DNA of 47,605 nucleotides from an uncultured Verrucomicrobia subdivision 3 bacterium (lineage in GTDB: Bacteria; Verrucomicrobiota; Verrucomicrobiia; Limisphaerales; UBA11358): NCBI GenBank assembly GCA_903835255.1, contig CAILMI010000004.1:1-47605 (forward strand). Reading direction: 5' to 3'. Within the stretch, counting starts at the first letter, position 1. Each line of letters starts with the position of its first letter. The position numbers and the translations under genes are program-made. This document shows, piece by piece, positions 25,698-35,510 of this stretch. The notes below the pieces were generated by a model. The model saw only the letters and a list, made by a program, of their open reading frames with translations, ran no database searches and had not been told where the DNA came from.

Positions 25698-28007
25698 TCA
25701 TGGATCAAAAGTCAGCGCTACTTTTTGTCCTGCCGGAAGCTTCAGCGCCGAGAGCGTCGCCCACCCCTCTGCCACCTGCACCCCTTTTTCGGGATGGCGC
25801 AAACGGGTTGTGCCGTTCGGCAGCCGCACGCGCAGAATGCGGGTGCAATCGGCGCCCGAACAATTTTCCAGCGTCACGCATACTCGATTCGTTTTGAATT
25901 CAGCCGAGACCAGAATGCCCCCCTTCGCGGCCAGTTTATCAAAGGCAACTCCCCGCCGTTCCCACTCGGCGGGAATCGCAGGAAAGACTGCGATCACTTT
26001 TTCGTCGTCGGGATCTAATAGCATCTGGGTCAGATTGCAGATCAAGGCGGCATGCGCTGCCACTTCTGGAGTCTTCTTGAAGTCCTCAGTGTCACTGACC
26101 AACTCGCCGAAACAGGAATCGTCGAAAAGGGCGACGCCCGGCTGAAGGAAGTTTCTCGCCCAGCGAATCGCCTCATCGCCCTTGCCCAGTTTCGCCGCGA
26201 TCACCCCCATCCATCCGTTGTTGAATATGTAATTGCCTGTCTTTGAAGTGCGGAACAGCGAGTAGCTATTGCTGACTAGCGGAGCCTGCGCCGCCACCAC
26301 CGGGTAATACCAAACCGGACTGAGCCAGGTGGCATCGCCGGAATTCTCAGCCGGTGTCGCACCCGGGCCCACCGTGAGGACTTTATTTCCTTTGTAATCC
26401 GCGGTAGGCAGCAAAACTTTAGAGGCCATGTCTTTCCACTCCGGCTCTGCCACGCCACGCCGAACCGACTCCCGCAAACCAAATAGCGTTCCGGCCTGCT
26501 GCACTGTGGCAGCCATGTTTTTGTTTAAATAGGCGTTGAGGTCAGGACGCCATTGCAGATCTTCCACGGATACCTGGGTGGTCTCTTTGAGAATCCGCTT
26601 TGCGAGTGTTTCGTAATGGCTGTCGCCGCTCCAATCGACATAGTTGACCGCCATAAGCGCCGCATTGTTTCCGGAGAAATCCTCATGCGCCCAGACGCCT
26701 TCGCCTTCCGTCGGGGGCACCAGAATCGTGCCGTCGTAGCCCATGAGGGGACCGAACTTCGCGCCCCCGCTATATTTCGTCGAGACGTTGTGCAACGCGA
26801 GTCCTTCCGTGGCGTAGCGCTCCGCCCGCGGCAGCGCGCGTTCCACCCAGCCCACGACCCGCCGGGCTTCCTCAAAATGATTCCCGTAGAGCAGTGCCAT
26901 CTGATTTAATACCAAGTCATACTCGGGACAAATCGCTCCGGCAAAACTCTCCACGCTCGTGCCGTTACAACCCGGAGGAATATCCGTTTTGCCGAAAAAA
27001 ACTCCCATGTAATACGTGGACCGGGCGAACCAATTCGCCAGATCGCGGTCGGGCACATCCACTGCGGATCGCGCATAAAACTTTTTCCACCATTTTGCCG
27101 TTTCCACACGCAAGGATTCGAATCCACGCGTTTTAGCTGATTCCGCTTTTTGCCAAGCCGTCGCGACCGGGTCGGCGCTTTCGTAGGAAGAACCGGGTGC
27201 GATGTAAAAAGTGACGGTCTTTCCCGGCTTCGTGGCACCCAGCCGCAATTTTTCAGGATCCAAGAACGCGTCTGCGCCTTCGCACGCTAGGGCGAGTGTG
27301 GCCACGCAAGATTTCGGGCGATTCGCCACCACCACCAATCCCTCGGTTTTGGAAACGCCCGACCCCATCCAAGGCGCGTGTTCTTTGGCGTAGACACCGC
27401 CATTCAGATAGATCCGGACGTTTGAGTTGACGTCCACGCGCACCTGAAATGGCAAGGGGGCATTCGTGGAATCGCTGATGCGAATCACCAGCACACCTTC
27501 GGGCGTGACGAACATCTCCCGACGGCTTTGAAACGTCTTCGTGCCCGCCTTGGCAGAATTCGTTTGAACAAAATCCGCCTTCAGTCCCAAATCAATCGTG
27601 AGCAAACCCGTGGCAATATCCAAGTGATGGCGGAAGTTTTCCACCTGTCCATGCTGAAGATTCGGCCCGTAACCGCCGACCAAATCAAAGGGAAGATGAC
27701 GGTGTGCTTCCTCGTCCCACCAATATTGATAGGAAAGATAAGGCAAGTGCTGGAGCCAGCCATTGGTGGCAACCGCCATCGCTCCCGGCTGGGTAAATCC
27801 GTCGGGGCCGACCCGCATCACCGTCCCCCCCAGGCCCAAACATTCATACTCATACTGTGGATTCCGAAAACGTTCCAAGCCGTCCTTCACAAAGGCGGCC
27901 TGTTGAATGGTTTTCCCCCAGACTTCAGTGACCTGATCGCTTGCGTTTGCCACTTTAGAAATGACCATCGCACTGAGCACCAAGGCAGAAAGCAGACACG
28001 GATTCAC
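25698..28007 (-). CDS. Secreted (alpha/alpha)6-barrel glycoside hydrolase, GH95-like
   Basis: This is a 769-residue exported protein. I place the start at the GTG at 28007: it overlaps the GH78 stop in a GTGA quartet, is preceded by GGGAGGCGG, and gives a signal peptide (LLSALVLSAMVISKVANA). An N-terminal beta-sandwich (about 30-300) is followed by a helical toroid (about 310-680) with GYDGTILVPPTEGEGVWAHEDFSGNNAA. A C-terminal beta domain contains VFPAIPAEWERRGVAFDKLAAKGG, the kind of tail seen in GH95 enzymes (alpha-L-fucosidases and alpha-L-galactosidases). Assignment to GH95 is by layout and tail only; another six-hairpin family such as GH65-like is possible. It is the last gene of the polysaccharide operon. 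Confidence 0.6.
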   Translation of the reverse strand: MNPCLLSALVLSAMVISKVANASDQVTEVWGKTIQQAAFVKDGLERFRNPQYEYECLGLGGTVMRVGPDGFTQPGAMAVATNGWLQHLPYLSYQYWWDEEAHRHLPFDLVGGYGPNLQHGQVENFRHHLDIATGLLTIDLGLKADFVQTNSAKAGTKTFQSRREMFVTPEGVLVIRISDSTNAPLPFQVRVDVNSNVRIYLNGGVYAKEHAPWMGSGVSKTEGLVVVANRPKSCVATLALACEGADAFLDPEKLRLGATKPGKTVTFYIAPGSSYESADPVATAWQKAESAKTRGFESLRVETAKWWKKFYARSAVDVPDRDLANWFARSTYYMGVFFGKTDIPPGCNGTSVESFAGAICPEYDLVLNQMALLYGNHFEEARRVVGWVERALPRAERYATEGLALHNVSTKYSGGAKFGPLMGYDGTILVPPTEGEGVWAHEDFSGNNAALMAVNYVDWSGDSHYETLAKRILKETTQVSVEDLQWRPDLNAYLNKNMAATVQQAGTLFGLRESVRRGVAEPEWKDMASKVLLPTADYKGNKVLTVGPGATPAENSGDATWLSPVWYYPVVAAQAPLVSNSYSLFRTSKTGNYIFNNGWMGVIAAKLGKGDEAIRWARNFLQPGVALFDDSCFGELVSDTEDFKKTPEVAAHAALICNLTQMLLDPDDEKVIAVFPAIPAEWERRGVAFDKLAAKGGILVSAEFKTNRVCVTLENCSGADCTRILRVRLPNGTTRLRHPEKGVQVAEGWATLSALKLPAGQKVALTFDP

Positions 28008-31000
28008 AAGCCGCCTCCCACAACTTGAAAGTGATAAGTGCCGGAACCCACTTGCATCTCCACGCGGTCCCCGTTCATGGCGGCACCGGAGATTCCCGTC
28101 ACCCCGCTGACGTAAGCCCCATTTGACCATACCGATTTGCCACCTTCATGAACTGAAAACGGGCCGGTTCCGCTGCCCGGCAGGCTTACCGTGGCGGACG
28201 TATTTGCTGGAATCGTCACGTTCACAGCCAAAGCTCCGCCGCTTTTTTCCCATCTCACCTCAATTGTTCCATGAATGCTGTCGTAGGACGCCTGCGCCCA
28301 GGTCAGCCCCGCCCCGACAGCCGGTTTGATAACAAGGTTTTGAAAACCCACGCCCTTCTGATCGATGCCTCCCACATGGCAAAACAACCATTCAGTGATC
28401 GAGGCCATGAGGTCGGGCATGCTGAACGAATTCATGCGATAATCTTGAAATCCTTTTTCCGGAGTCCAACTGTCCCAACGCTCCCAGGTGGTGGTGGCGC
28501 CGATTGTAACGGGATAGAGCCATGACGGATAGGTATCCTGCAGCAGCAGCGAATAGGCCACGTCGTTGCGTCCGTAGGTGCTCAGAACCGGTAGCAGCGC
28601 ACCGGAACTGTGAAACCCGGTGCTCAAGTGGCCCGGCGGTATGATGGGGTTTTTCCCCAGCGCATCGGCACGTGTCTGCTGATGGCTCTTATTCTGAATA
28701 TCATTGACCAGATTGGAGACCGCCAAGGGGATTTTATCGGGCGGGATAAATCCGTAATACAATGCCAGAGCATATTCCATCTGGCTGTCATCACGCACCA
28801 CTCCCCGAGAAGACACATACGCTCTGTCAAAGGCAACACACATGTTCGTGAACAGGCTGCGATACGCTGCGGCGTCGGACGTCCGGCCAATGGCGGCGGC
28901 CATCTCCGCCATCTTCTTAACCGAGGCGCCATTCAACAGCGTGTTGAAAATATCGGCGTCTCGTTCCCTGTTTTCGGCGACAGCCACCCAGTCCCCGTAA
29001 CCCACAAAATTGGTGTCCCCGGGGTAAGGTGTGTGCAGGTTGGCCGGACGCAAGTTGCCCACCAGCTTGCTTTGGAGATAGCCGATGTATTTTGCCATGG
29101 CATCGTAGTGTTTCTCGATGATGCCCGTATCGCCATAAGCCTTGTAGAGGCCGTAAGGAACGGAAATGCCGTCGTCCGACCAGCCAGGCGAATCGACATC
29201 GCCCCAGAATGGCGCACACTGCTGGAAGACGGCGCCATTATGGCTGCGGGATTGAGAATCCACCTGATCCACCTCCCACTTGGAGAGGAAACCGGCGATG
29301 TCGAGGGCATACGTCCACGTTTTAATCATCGGCGTCTTGGCACACCAACCAATTCGTTCTGCGCGATCTGCGTCGCCCGTGGGGACGGATAATAAATTGC
29401 CCCACATTGTCCGCAGAATATTGCTGTAAAGCAGGTTGACCCGTTCATCGGAACACGTGAAAGTGCCCGTTTGGAGCGCGGTGGTGTTGGCTGCCACCCC
29501 CCTGAGATCGTCCAGGGTGGGCGTCCCCGGATAGCCGGTAACTTCCACATAACGGAATCCGCGCCAGGAAGTGCTCGGCTCCCAGACTTCTCTGCCATCC
29601 CCCTTCAGGCAATAGACGTCAATGGGGCGTATGCCTAACAAATTGTCGGTGTAGAGGCTGCCATCAGGATTGAGAACCATGGAATAGCGCAGGGTAATTT
29701 TTGCGCCCCGTTGGCCGGAGGCTTTAATCCTGGCCCAGCCGGAAATGCCTTGCCCGAGATCAAATACAAATACTCCCGGGCTGAGGTTCGTCACGCCCAC
29801 AGGAACGATTTCCTGCTGAACTTGGATCGGATTCGCTGGCGAAACGCCGATCTGGATATCCGGTGCCGGCCAGACATGCACGGGTTTCCAATTGGCATCA
29901 CCGAACGCGGCCGTGTCCCAGCCGGGCATTTCCAGCCGCGCATCATAGAGCTCGCCTTGCTGCATATCTCCCTCGCGAATCGGCCCGTACGCGAGCTTCC
30001 ACGAATCATCCGTGACCACGGCCTGCCGGGTTCCGTCGGCATACTCGATTTTCAGCTGGGCGCACAATTTGGGCACGGTGCCGTAGACGTTGGGGGACGC
30101 ATAGCAATACCCGCAATACCAGCCGCCGGCCAAAAGTGCGCCCACCGCGTTGGTGCCATTCCTCAGCAATCCGGTGACGTCATAGGTCTGGTAATTCACC
30201 CGCTTGCTGTACTCCACATAGCCCGGATTGAAATAGTCCCGCCCCACCCGGGAACCGTTCAGATGCATCTCATAATTTCCCAGGGCGGTGACATAGAGAA
30301 TGGCCCGCTGCACCGGTTTAGAGACGGCAAACACAGTCCGCAAATAGGGCGGCGGCGGCAGATCCCACTTTTTGGCATCTCCGTCTCCGAACGAAACGGC
30401 ACCCCACGGCGCCATACCCAGCGAACCTAGCACTATAGGTGCCACCCAGTCGCGATCATCGAAATTCGGGGTCTTCCAGTGAGCTCGTTCCTGACTCGAA
30501 GTTTTCCAAGACGGATCGACAAAAATTTCCACCGTCGTGTGATCGTCAAATTGCACCGTCAATTTGCCGGTGAGGCCAGCCGCACTGTCCGTATTGGTTG
30601 CGGCAATCGCTAGGGTGTTCACCCCCGGGGTTAGAAATTCCTTCAAGTTGAGCTTCGCCGGTTGCGACCAGTTCTCGCTCTGACCCGCCTGAATTCCGTT
30701 GATAAATAATATGAAGCCGTTGTCGCAAGTCAGATTAAAGGTCGCATTCGTCATTTGTTTTCCCGCCGCCATCGTGAACTGCCGTCGAAAATAGCGCGTG
30801 CCGGCTGCCGCAACTTCATTGGGTTTTCCCTCCGGATACCAGATCCATTGGTATCCTTCGGCGTTGGGGTCAGCCGTCCGATTCTCTTCGCCAATCCACC
30901 GGGCCGCCGCCCACTCCTCTGGCTTGAGCAGGCCCATCGTCCAGAGCGCCGCCTCGCTCCAGGCGGAGGGCTGGCCGTTCACATCCCAGGCGCGCACCTT

Positions 31001-31366
31001 CCAGAAGCATTGTTGACCTGACTTCAGCGGCACACCTGGGTAAGACAACAGCGCCGACTGATCCGACAGCACTTTTCCGCTGTCCCACAGATCCCCCGTA
31101 TTTTGTTTCAGCAACGATTCGCTGGATGCCACGAGCACCTGATACGCGGTCTGTCGCTGCCCCCGTTCGGACGACGTCAGGATCCAGCTCAGCCGCGGAT
31201 GGGCCGCATCGAGGCCCAGCGGGTTTTCCTTATATTCACAGCGCAACTTCGCTGTCGCCAGATTCGGCGCGGCCAGCGCCTCGCCGTTTGTCAACAGAAC
31301 CAGCAGACCCAGCAGGGAAACCACGTTTTTCCGGAATACTTGGATGCGATCTAATTTTAATTTCAT
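28004..31366 (-). CDS. Secreted alpha-L-rhamnosidase, GH78
   Basis: This 1120-residue exported enzyme releases terminal alpha-L-rhamnose. After the signal peptide (LLGLLVLLTNGEALA) come an N-terminal Fn3-like domain (about 40-145), carbohydrate-binding beta-sandwiches (about 185-500, with LGNYEMHLNGSRVG), a second sandwich, the helical catalytic barrel (about 635-1000) and a C-terminal beta domain. Within the barrel DADRAERIGW carries the general-acid Glu670, WSDDG (Asp731, Asp732) is the conserved substrate-contact loop, and TTWERWDSW carries Glu962, equivalent to the catalytic base. Family length and order are normal. Its stop overlaps the GH95-like start by four bases. The product matches the adjacent rhamnose catabolic operon. 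Confidence 0.95.
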   Translation of the reverse strand: MKLKLDRIQVFRKNVVSLLGLLVLLTNGEALAAPNLATAKLRCEYKENPLGLDAAHPRLSWILTSSERGQRQTAYQVLVASSESLLKQNTGDLWDSGKVLSDQSALLSYPGVPLKSGQQCFWKVRAWDVNGQPSAWSEAALWTMGLLKPEEWAAARWIGEENRTADPNAEGYQWIWYPEGKPNEVAAAGTRYFRRQFTMAAGKQMTNATFNLTCDNGFILFINGIQAGQSENWSQPAKLNLKEFLTPGVNTLAIAATNTDSAAGLTGKLTVQFDDHTTVEIFVDPSWKTSSQERAHWKTPNFDDRDWVAPIVLGSLGMAPWGAVSFGDGDAKKWDLPPPPYLRTVFAVSKPVQRAILYVTALGNYEMHLNGSRVGRDYFNPGYVEYSKRVNYQTYDVTGLLRNGTNAVGALLAGGWYCGYCYASPNVYGTVPKLCAQLKIEYADGTRQAVVTDDSWKLAYGPIREGDMQQGELYDARLEMPGWDTAAFGDANWKPVHVWPAPDIQIGVSPANPIQVQQEIVPVGVTNLSPGVFVFDLGQGISGWARIKASGQRGAKITLRYSMVLNPDGSLYTDNLLGIRPIDVYCLKGDGREVWEPSTSWRGFRYVEVTGYPGTPTLDDLRGVAANTTALQTGTFTCSDERVNLLYSNILRTMWGNLLSVPTGDADRAERIGWCAKTPMIKTWTYALDIAGFLSKWEVDQVDSQSRSHNGAVFQQCAPFWGDVDSPGWSDDGISVPYGLYKAYGDTGIIEKHYDAMAKYIGYLQSKLVGNLRPANLHTPYPGDTNFVGYGDWVAVAENRERDADIFNTLLNGASVKKMAEMAAAIGRTSDAAAYRSLFTNMCVAFDRAYVSSRGVVRDDSQMEYALALYYGFIPPDKIPLAVSNLVNDIQNKSHQQTRADALGKNPIIPPGHLSTGFHSSGALLPVLSTYGRNDVAYSLLLQDTYPSWLYPVTIGATTTWERWDSWTPEKGFQDYRMNSFSMPDLMASITEWLFCHVGGIDQKGVGFQNLVIKPAVGAGLTWAQASYDSIHGTIEVRWEKSGGALAVNVTIPANTSATVSLPGSGTGPFSVHEGGKSVWSNGAYVSGVTGISGAAMNGDRVEMQVGSGTYHFQVVGGGL

Positions 31367-31574
31367 GATTTTTTTTGTAATGGATGAGTGAAAAGTTTTC
31401 AGGGTAAATTGGCTGTTTACAGCTAATGCAAACGGCGTACGGCGTCGCCAAGGAGTTGTGCCGCTGTCGGCTCTAGAGCTTCCGCCCAGAAACGGTAGCC
31501 CATTTCGTTTGGGCGACCCCCCTTTGAAAGGAGGAGTTTGGATAATCTGCCGTCATTCCATCTCAAGCTTATTT

Positions 31575-32969
31575 TCAAAGCGTTTTCGGAGCCGGTCCTT
31601 TAAGGGGTTGGCCGCGGCGCATCTCATCCGCGGCTGAGCCAGAAAGTGTCAGCTCAATGACCGTACCGCTTTTGTCCTGTTGGCTGACAGGCAATGTGAG
31701 GGTGATGCCGTCCGCAGTTTGTTTGAATGCGATCGAACATTTGACGATCTTTGCCTTTAGCGGCGGCAGCACTAAACGGTCTCCGCCCCACTGAAATACA
31801 TGCAGATAAACCAGGTTGTCCTTGTAGGTGGATCCCCCCCACGCACCGTTGTGGAAGGGGCCGCCGCGAGTGCCGCAGATGCTCTCTCCGTGCTTACGCA
31901 TCCACTCGCCCATTTCCCTGAGCCGCCCCGCTTGATCCGCGGGAATCTCGCCCAGCGCGTTCGGCCCCACATCCAGCAGCAGGTTGCCATCCCCGGTTGC
32001 GCAGCTAGCCAGCATCTGAATACATTCGTCCAAAGGTCGGATGAAGTTCTGGTCCGAACGATATGACCAGGCGTAGCCACCGGGAGTATGGATGATCATG
32101 TGGCACGTTTCCCAGGGACGATTATTTTGAAAGGAACCGACGGTTCCTTCCGGCGTGTCATGGTCCCCAAGCGAGGAATAAGCCGAGATGGTTGTATTTG
32201 TGTTGCCGGGAAACCATATGTTCGCCAGGCGATTATTGATGATCACCTGAGGCTGCAGTTTCTGAATCAGGGCCAGCATCTCATCCGCATGCCAAAACGG
32301 GATCGAGTCGCCCGCTCCAAAACCGTCGAACCACAGGCAGTCGATCTTTCCGTACTGCGTCAGCAACTCGGTCAACTGGCCTTTCATGTAAGCGGTGTAT
32401 TTCGCATTGTCACCGACGCCATAGTCCGGCTGGTGCCAGTCGCGCGGAGAATAATAGAGGCCAAAACGCATGCCAGCCTGATGGCAGGCCTCGGCCAACT
32501 CCTTCACCACATCCCGCTTGAAGGGAGTGTGCATGATCGAATAATCAGTCAGCTTCGTGTCCCACATGCAAAAGCCGCCATGATGCTTCGCGGTGAAGAC
32601 GATGTACTTCATCCCGGCGGCCTGAGCCAGGCGCACCCACTCTTTAGCATTAAAGTGGGTCGGATTGAACCGCTCGTAGAGATGGTCATACACGGGGTCT
32701 TCCACATAACCGGCAGGGGATTTGTCCACGTCCAGCGGCCGCGCGGATTGGCGCGACCAGCTGATTTCCGTTCCCGCGATGCTGGACATGTCCCAGTGAA
32801 TGAACATCCCGAAGCGGGCCTCGGTCCACCATTTCATCCGGGCGGCGCGGGCGGCATCCGTCTCAGCGGCAAAGGGAGGAGGTGATGCCGCCGTGGTTTG
32901 CGCGAGGAGGTTGGTAGATGGCAGTGCCAAGAAGAAAATCAGCAGCGCTCGCAGAATATGATTTTTCAT
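31575..32969 (-). CDS. Secreted alpha-L-fucosidase, GH29
   Basis: This 464-residue exported glycosidase has a signal peptide ending near LLAQ. The TIM-barrel contains WWTEARFGMFIHWD at the start, FNAKEWVRLAQAAGMKYIVFTAKHHGGFCMWDT (the substrate His pair at 129-130) and CLWFDGF, where Asp215 is the expected nucleophile. The LLLDVGPNALGEIP block near residue 330 is typical of GH29. A small beta domain closes the protein. The position of the acid/base residue is variable in this family and was not assigned. The product would be L-fucose or a related 6-deoxy or L-galacto sugar. Gaps are 64 bp from the esterase gene and 208 bp to GH78; the latter could hold an internal promoter. Confidence 0.94.
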   Translation of the reverse strand: MKNHILRALLIFFLALPSTNLLAQTTAASPPPFAAETDAARAARMKWWTEARFGMFIHWDMSSIAGTEISWSRQSARPLDVDKSPAGYVEDPVYDHLYERFNPTHFNAKEWVRLAQAAGMKYIVFTAKHHGGFCMWDTKLTDYSIMHTPFKRDVVKELAEACHQAGMRFGLYYSPRDWHQPDYGVGDNAKYTAYMKGQLTELLTQYGKIDCLWFDGFGAGDSIPFWHADEMLALIQKLQPQVIINNRLANIWFPGNTNTTISAYSSLGDHDTPEGTVGSFQNNRPWETCHMIIHTPGGYAWSYRSDQNFIRPLDECIQMLASCATGDGNLLLDVGPNALGEIPADQAGRLREMGEWMRKHGESICGTRGGPFHNGAWGGSTYKDNLVYLHVFQWGGDRLVLPPLKAKIVKCSIAFKQTADGITLTLPVSQQDKSGTVIELTLSGSAADEMRRGQPLKGPAPKTL

Positions 32970-33033
32970 GATTGTGGATATTTATTTTTTGATGCTATCC
33001 GTTATTTACGCTAAGAAATTAAATTGTTTACCG

Positions 33034-33903
33034 TCATTTACCAACGGCTGTTACTTCCTTGTAGATCAAAGGCCATTGCTGGAGGAATGTCTTGGCCATG
33101 ATTTCATGGCCAACACTATTAGGATGTACCCCCTCAGTGCCTTCGTAAGCCGCTTTCACATCGGCCAGCATGGGCGTTCGCAGATCAATGACATGGACAT
33201 CGTTGCGGTCATTGAGCGACAGCAACCACCCGGCATACTGCCCCATGACGTAGTCGTAGTAGGGATAGATACAGATATACCCGAACTTGCCGGGATTTTT
33301 CTCGGCATCCACTTCCCCCTCTGCATTCAACTGGGCAAGCAGCTCGGTCACATCCTGCGCACTGGTCCCCTTGGGCAATTCCAGTCCCGGACGAGCATAG
33401 GGCGGTGCCGTCAGTAAAACTAAATGAGCTCCAGAGGCGTGCACTTTTTTGATGAGTGTCTCGATGCCAGCCTGGTAAGCGGAGAACCTTGTTTTGTTGA
33501 ATGGGTGGTAGATACCATCATTGATCCCGTAGCAGGCAACCACCCAGTCCGGTTTTACCTCCGCCAGTTCCTGATCAAGGCGTGCGAAAAGGCAAGGTCT
33601 TGGCCCCGGCGGGTGGTTCGGTTCGCTCAAGCCGGAAACCGTTTCGCTGCCCCGCCCGCGATTGACCCCCTTCCATGAATTTAATGGCAACTGCTTAGCC
33701 AGTTCAGCCTCAATGATCCGGACATATCCTCCGGCTGCCGTAATGCTATCGCCCAGGAAAAGTACGGTCTTAACCTCAAGGTTGCCCGCTAATCGGATAT
33801 CCCTGTTCTGCCAGTGCGTGACTTCAATCTGGTTGGTCGAGCCATGGGCTTGAGTGCTAGTGATCAGGATGAGGGCTGCAAGGAAAGGGATGGGCTTTTT
33901 CAT
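33034..33903 (-). CDS. Secreted SGNH/GDSL hydrolase (probable carbohydrate esterase)
   Basis: This 289-residue exported protein (signal peptide ending near TQAHGS) has the four SGNH blocks: VLFLGDSITAAGG (catalytic Ser), a Gly-containing RGRGSETVSG, ACYGINDG (Asn in the oxyanion hole) and EGVHPNSVGH (Asp-less form with catalytic His). In polysaccharide loci such enzymes often remove acetyl or other ester groups. The exact ester cannot be inferred. It starts 20 bp after the sulfatase stop, so the two are tightly coupled, which suggests that the target glycan carries both sulfate and ester groups. Confidence 0.88.
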   Translation of the reverse strand: MKKPIPFLAALILITSTQAHGSTNQIEVTHWQNRDIRLAGNLEVKTVLFLGDSITAAGGYVRIIEAELAKQLPLNSWKGVNRGRGSETVSGLSEPNHPPGPRPCLFARLDQELAEVKPDWVVACYGINDGIYHPFNKTRFSAYQAGIETLIKKVHASGAHLVLLTAPPYARPGLELPKGTSAQDVTELLAQLNAEGEVDAEKNPGKFGYICIYPYYDYVMGQYAGWLLSLNDRNDVHVIDLRTPMLADVKAAYEGTEGVHPNSVGHEIMAKTFLQQWPLIYKEVTAVGK

Positions 33904-33923
33904 TTTGGGCCGGGAAATATTTT

Positions 33924-35459
33924 TTACCGCGCCAGGTTGCTTCGGTAGGCTTCGAGTTGCAGACGCATTTTATCCGCAACACCAGCGCAATCGCCATCCG
34001 CGATGCGGTTGACCCTTTCGTCCGGATCCACTTTCAGATTAAATAACTGTACCACCACCGGCGTTTCGCCGGTGTAACGCACGTATTTCCATTCCGTCGA
34101 GCGAACCGCCTCGCTCGGTGCAATCCGTCCGTCAGCGGTCCAGGTGTGTTCATAGAACCAATCGCTCCGCCACGCGGGATGCTCACCGCGCAGCAGCGGC
34201 GTGAGGTCCTTGCCTTGCATCTCACCCGGGATGCGGCAGCCCGCGAGCGCCACCAGGGTGGGCGCCCAATCGATGTTGAGCACCATCTCCTCCCGCTTCA
34301 CACCACGCCGTTCCGCTGGCAGTCGAGGATCATAGACCAGGAACGGAACCCGGATGGAGCCCTCGTAAGGCAGCCACTTTCCCCAAAATCCATGTTCCCC
34401 GAGAAAGTGGCCGTTGTCGGACGCAAACAGGATGATTGTGTTATCTGCCACGCCTTCCTCCTTCAGCAGACGACGCAATTTCCCGACGGCGGCATCCATG
34501 GTTGAGATGGAGCGGTAATACTTCCGGATTTCACCCGCCAAGGCATTGGAATCTCCGACCATTCTCATGCCGTGCTCGGAGCCCATGGACTTCCGCAGGA
34601 ACTCCGGCTGAAGCAGCGCGTCCGCGCGGGTGGCAGTCTTCGGAAGGGGCATGGCAGCCGTTTCATAGTAGCGGGCGTAATTTTCAGGGCAATCGCCCCA
34701 AGGGTCTTTGGGCGCGCGAAAGGAAATTGAGAGAAGAAACGGTTTGTCCTTGTCGCGACCGGCGAGGAACTGCTTCGCCTTCAGGGGGACGATATCCAAA
34801 TCGGTGGGAATCGGGTCCTTCATTCCCCCATGCCCGGTGCGCGGCATCGAAGCATCCGGCGGGCAGGTGCAGCGAATATCCTCCTTGGCCTGCGTCCCGC
34901 TGTTCGTCACGAAGGGACAATCTCGTTCGTGCCAATAGTTGCCATGAAAGCGATCTCCTCCCCAGTAATCAAATAATTCTGTGCCAAACCGGAACCCGTC
35001 TTCCCCGGTACCCACGTCCCACTTCCCAATGTGTCCCGTGTAATAACCCCCGCGCCGCAGCACGGCCGGATAGATGGCGGAAGGGCTATCGGGCGTTACG
35101 ATCTTAGGCAAGTCACCCACGCCTCGCCGTCGGGCGTATTGACCGGTAACAATGGATACCCGGCTGGGACTGCAAACCGATGTGGTGACAAAAGCGTTCT
35201 GGAAAATCACTCCCGCGTGAGCCAGAGCATCTATTTCAGGTGTGCGAACGACCGGATTGCCCATGCATCCCAGTGTGTCCCAGCGCTGATCATCTGTTAA
35301 TAGGAACAGGATGTTAGGCCGGCGAGAGTTGTTGTCGTTCGCCGTCAGAGATTGGGCTGAGCTACAGGAAACCCAACAGACCCAGCCGATGGCCAGCACA
35401 AGACTCAGAACATGTTTTAAAAGTTTGCTGGGCGTCTCGCGTTGCGAGTGAAGTGTCAT
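33924..35459 (-). CDS. Secreted sulfatase, type I (formylglycine-dependent)
   Basis: This 511-residue exported sulfatase follows a signal peptide (about residues 16-35). RRPNILFLLTDDQRWDTLG supplies the metal-binding Asp pair (56-57). VCSPSR (95-100) is the C-x-P-S-R motif in which Cys96 is converted to formylglycine. ASDNGHFLGEHGFWGK near residue 340 supplies the second metal-binding Asp-Asn. It would desulfate a polysaccharide or oligosaccharide. The Cys-type motif needs either FGE or an anaerobic maturase, and neither gene is in the window. It lies 51 bp after the beta-helix/propeller gene and 20 bp before the esterase gene. Confidence 0.94.
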   Translation of the reverse strand: MTLHSQRETPSKLLKHVLSLVLAIGWVCWVSCSSAQSLTANDNNSRRPNILFLLTDDQRWDTLGCMGNPVVRTPEIDALAHAGVIFQNAFVTTSVCSPSRVSIVTGQYARRRGVGDLPKIVTPDSPSAIYPAVLRRGGYYTGHIGKWDVGTGEDGFRFGTELFDYWGGDRFHGNYWHERDCPFVTNSGTQAKEDIRCTCPPDASMPRTGHGGMKDPIPTDLDIVPLKAKQFLAGRDKDKPFLLSISFRAPKDPWGDCPENYARYYETAAMPLPKTATRADALLQPEFLRKSMGSEHGMRMVGDSNALAGEIRKYYRSISTMDAAVGKLRRLLKEEGVADNTIILFASDNGHFLGEHGFWGKWLPYEGSIRVPFLVYDPRLPAERRGVKREEMVLNIDWAPTLVALAGCRIPGEMQGKDLTPLLRGEHPAWRSDWFYEHTWTADGRIAPSEAVRSTEWKYVRYTGETPVVVQLFNLKVDPDERVNRIADGDCAGVADKMRLQLEAYRSNLAR

Positions 35460-35510
35460 TGCCGTTTACGAGTCACTCAATCAATGCGGAGAAGTTTCAA
35501 CCTGTCCAAA

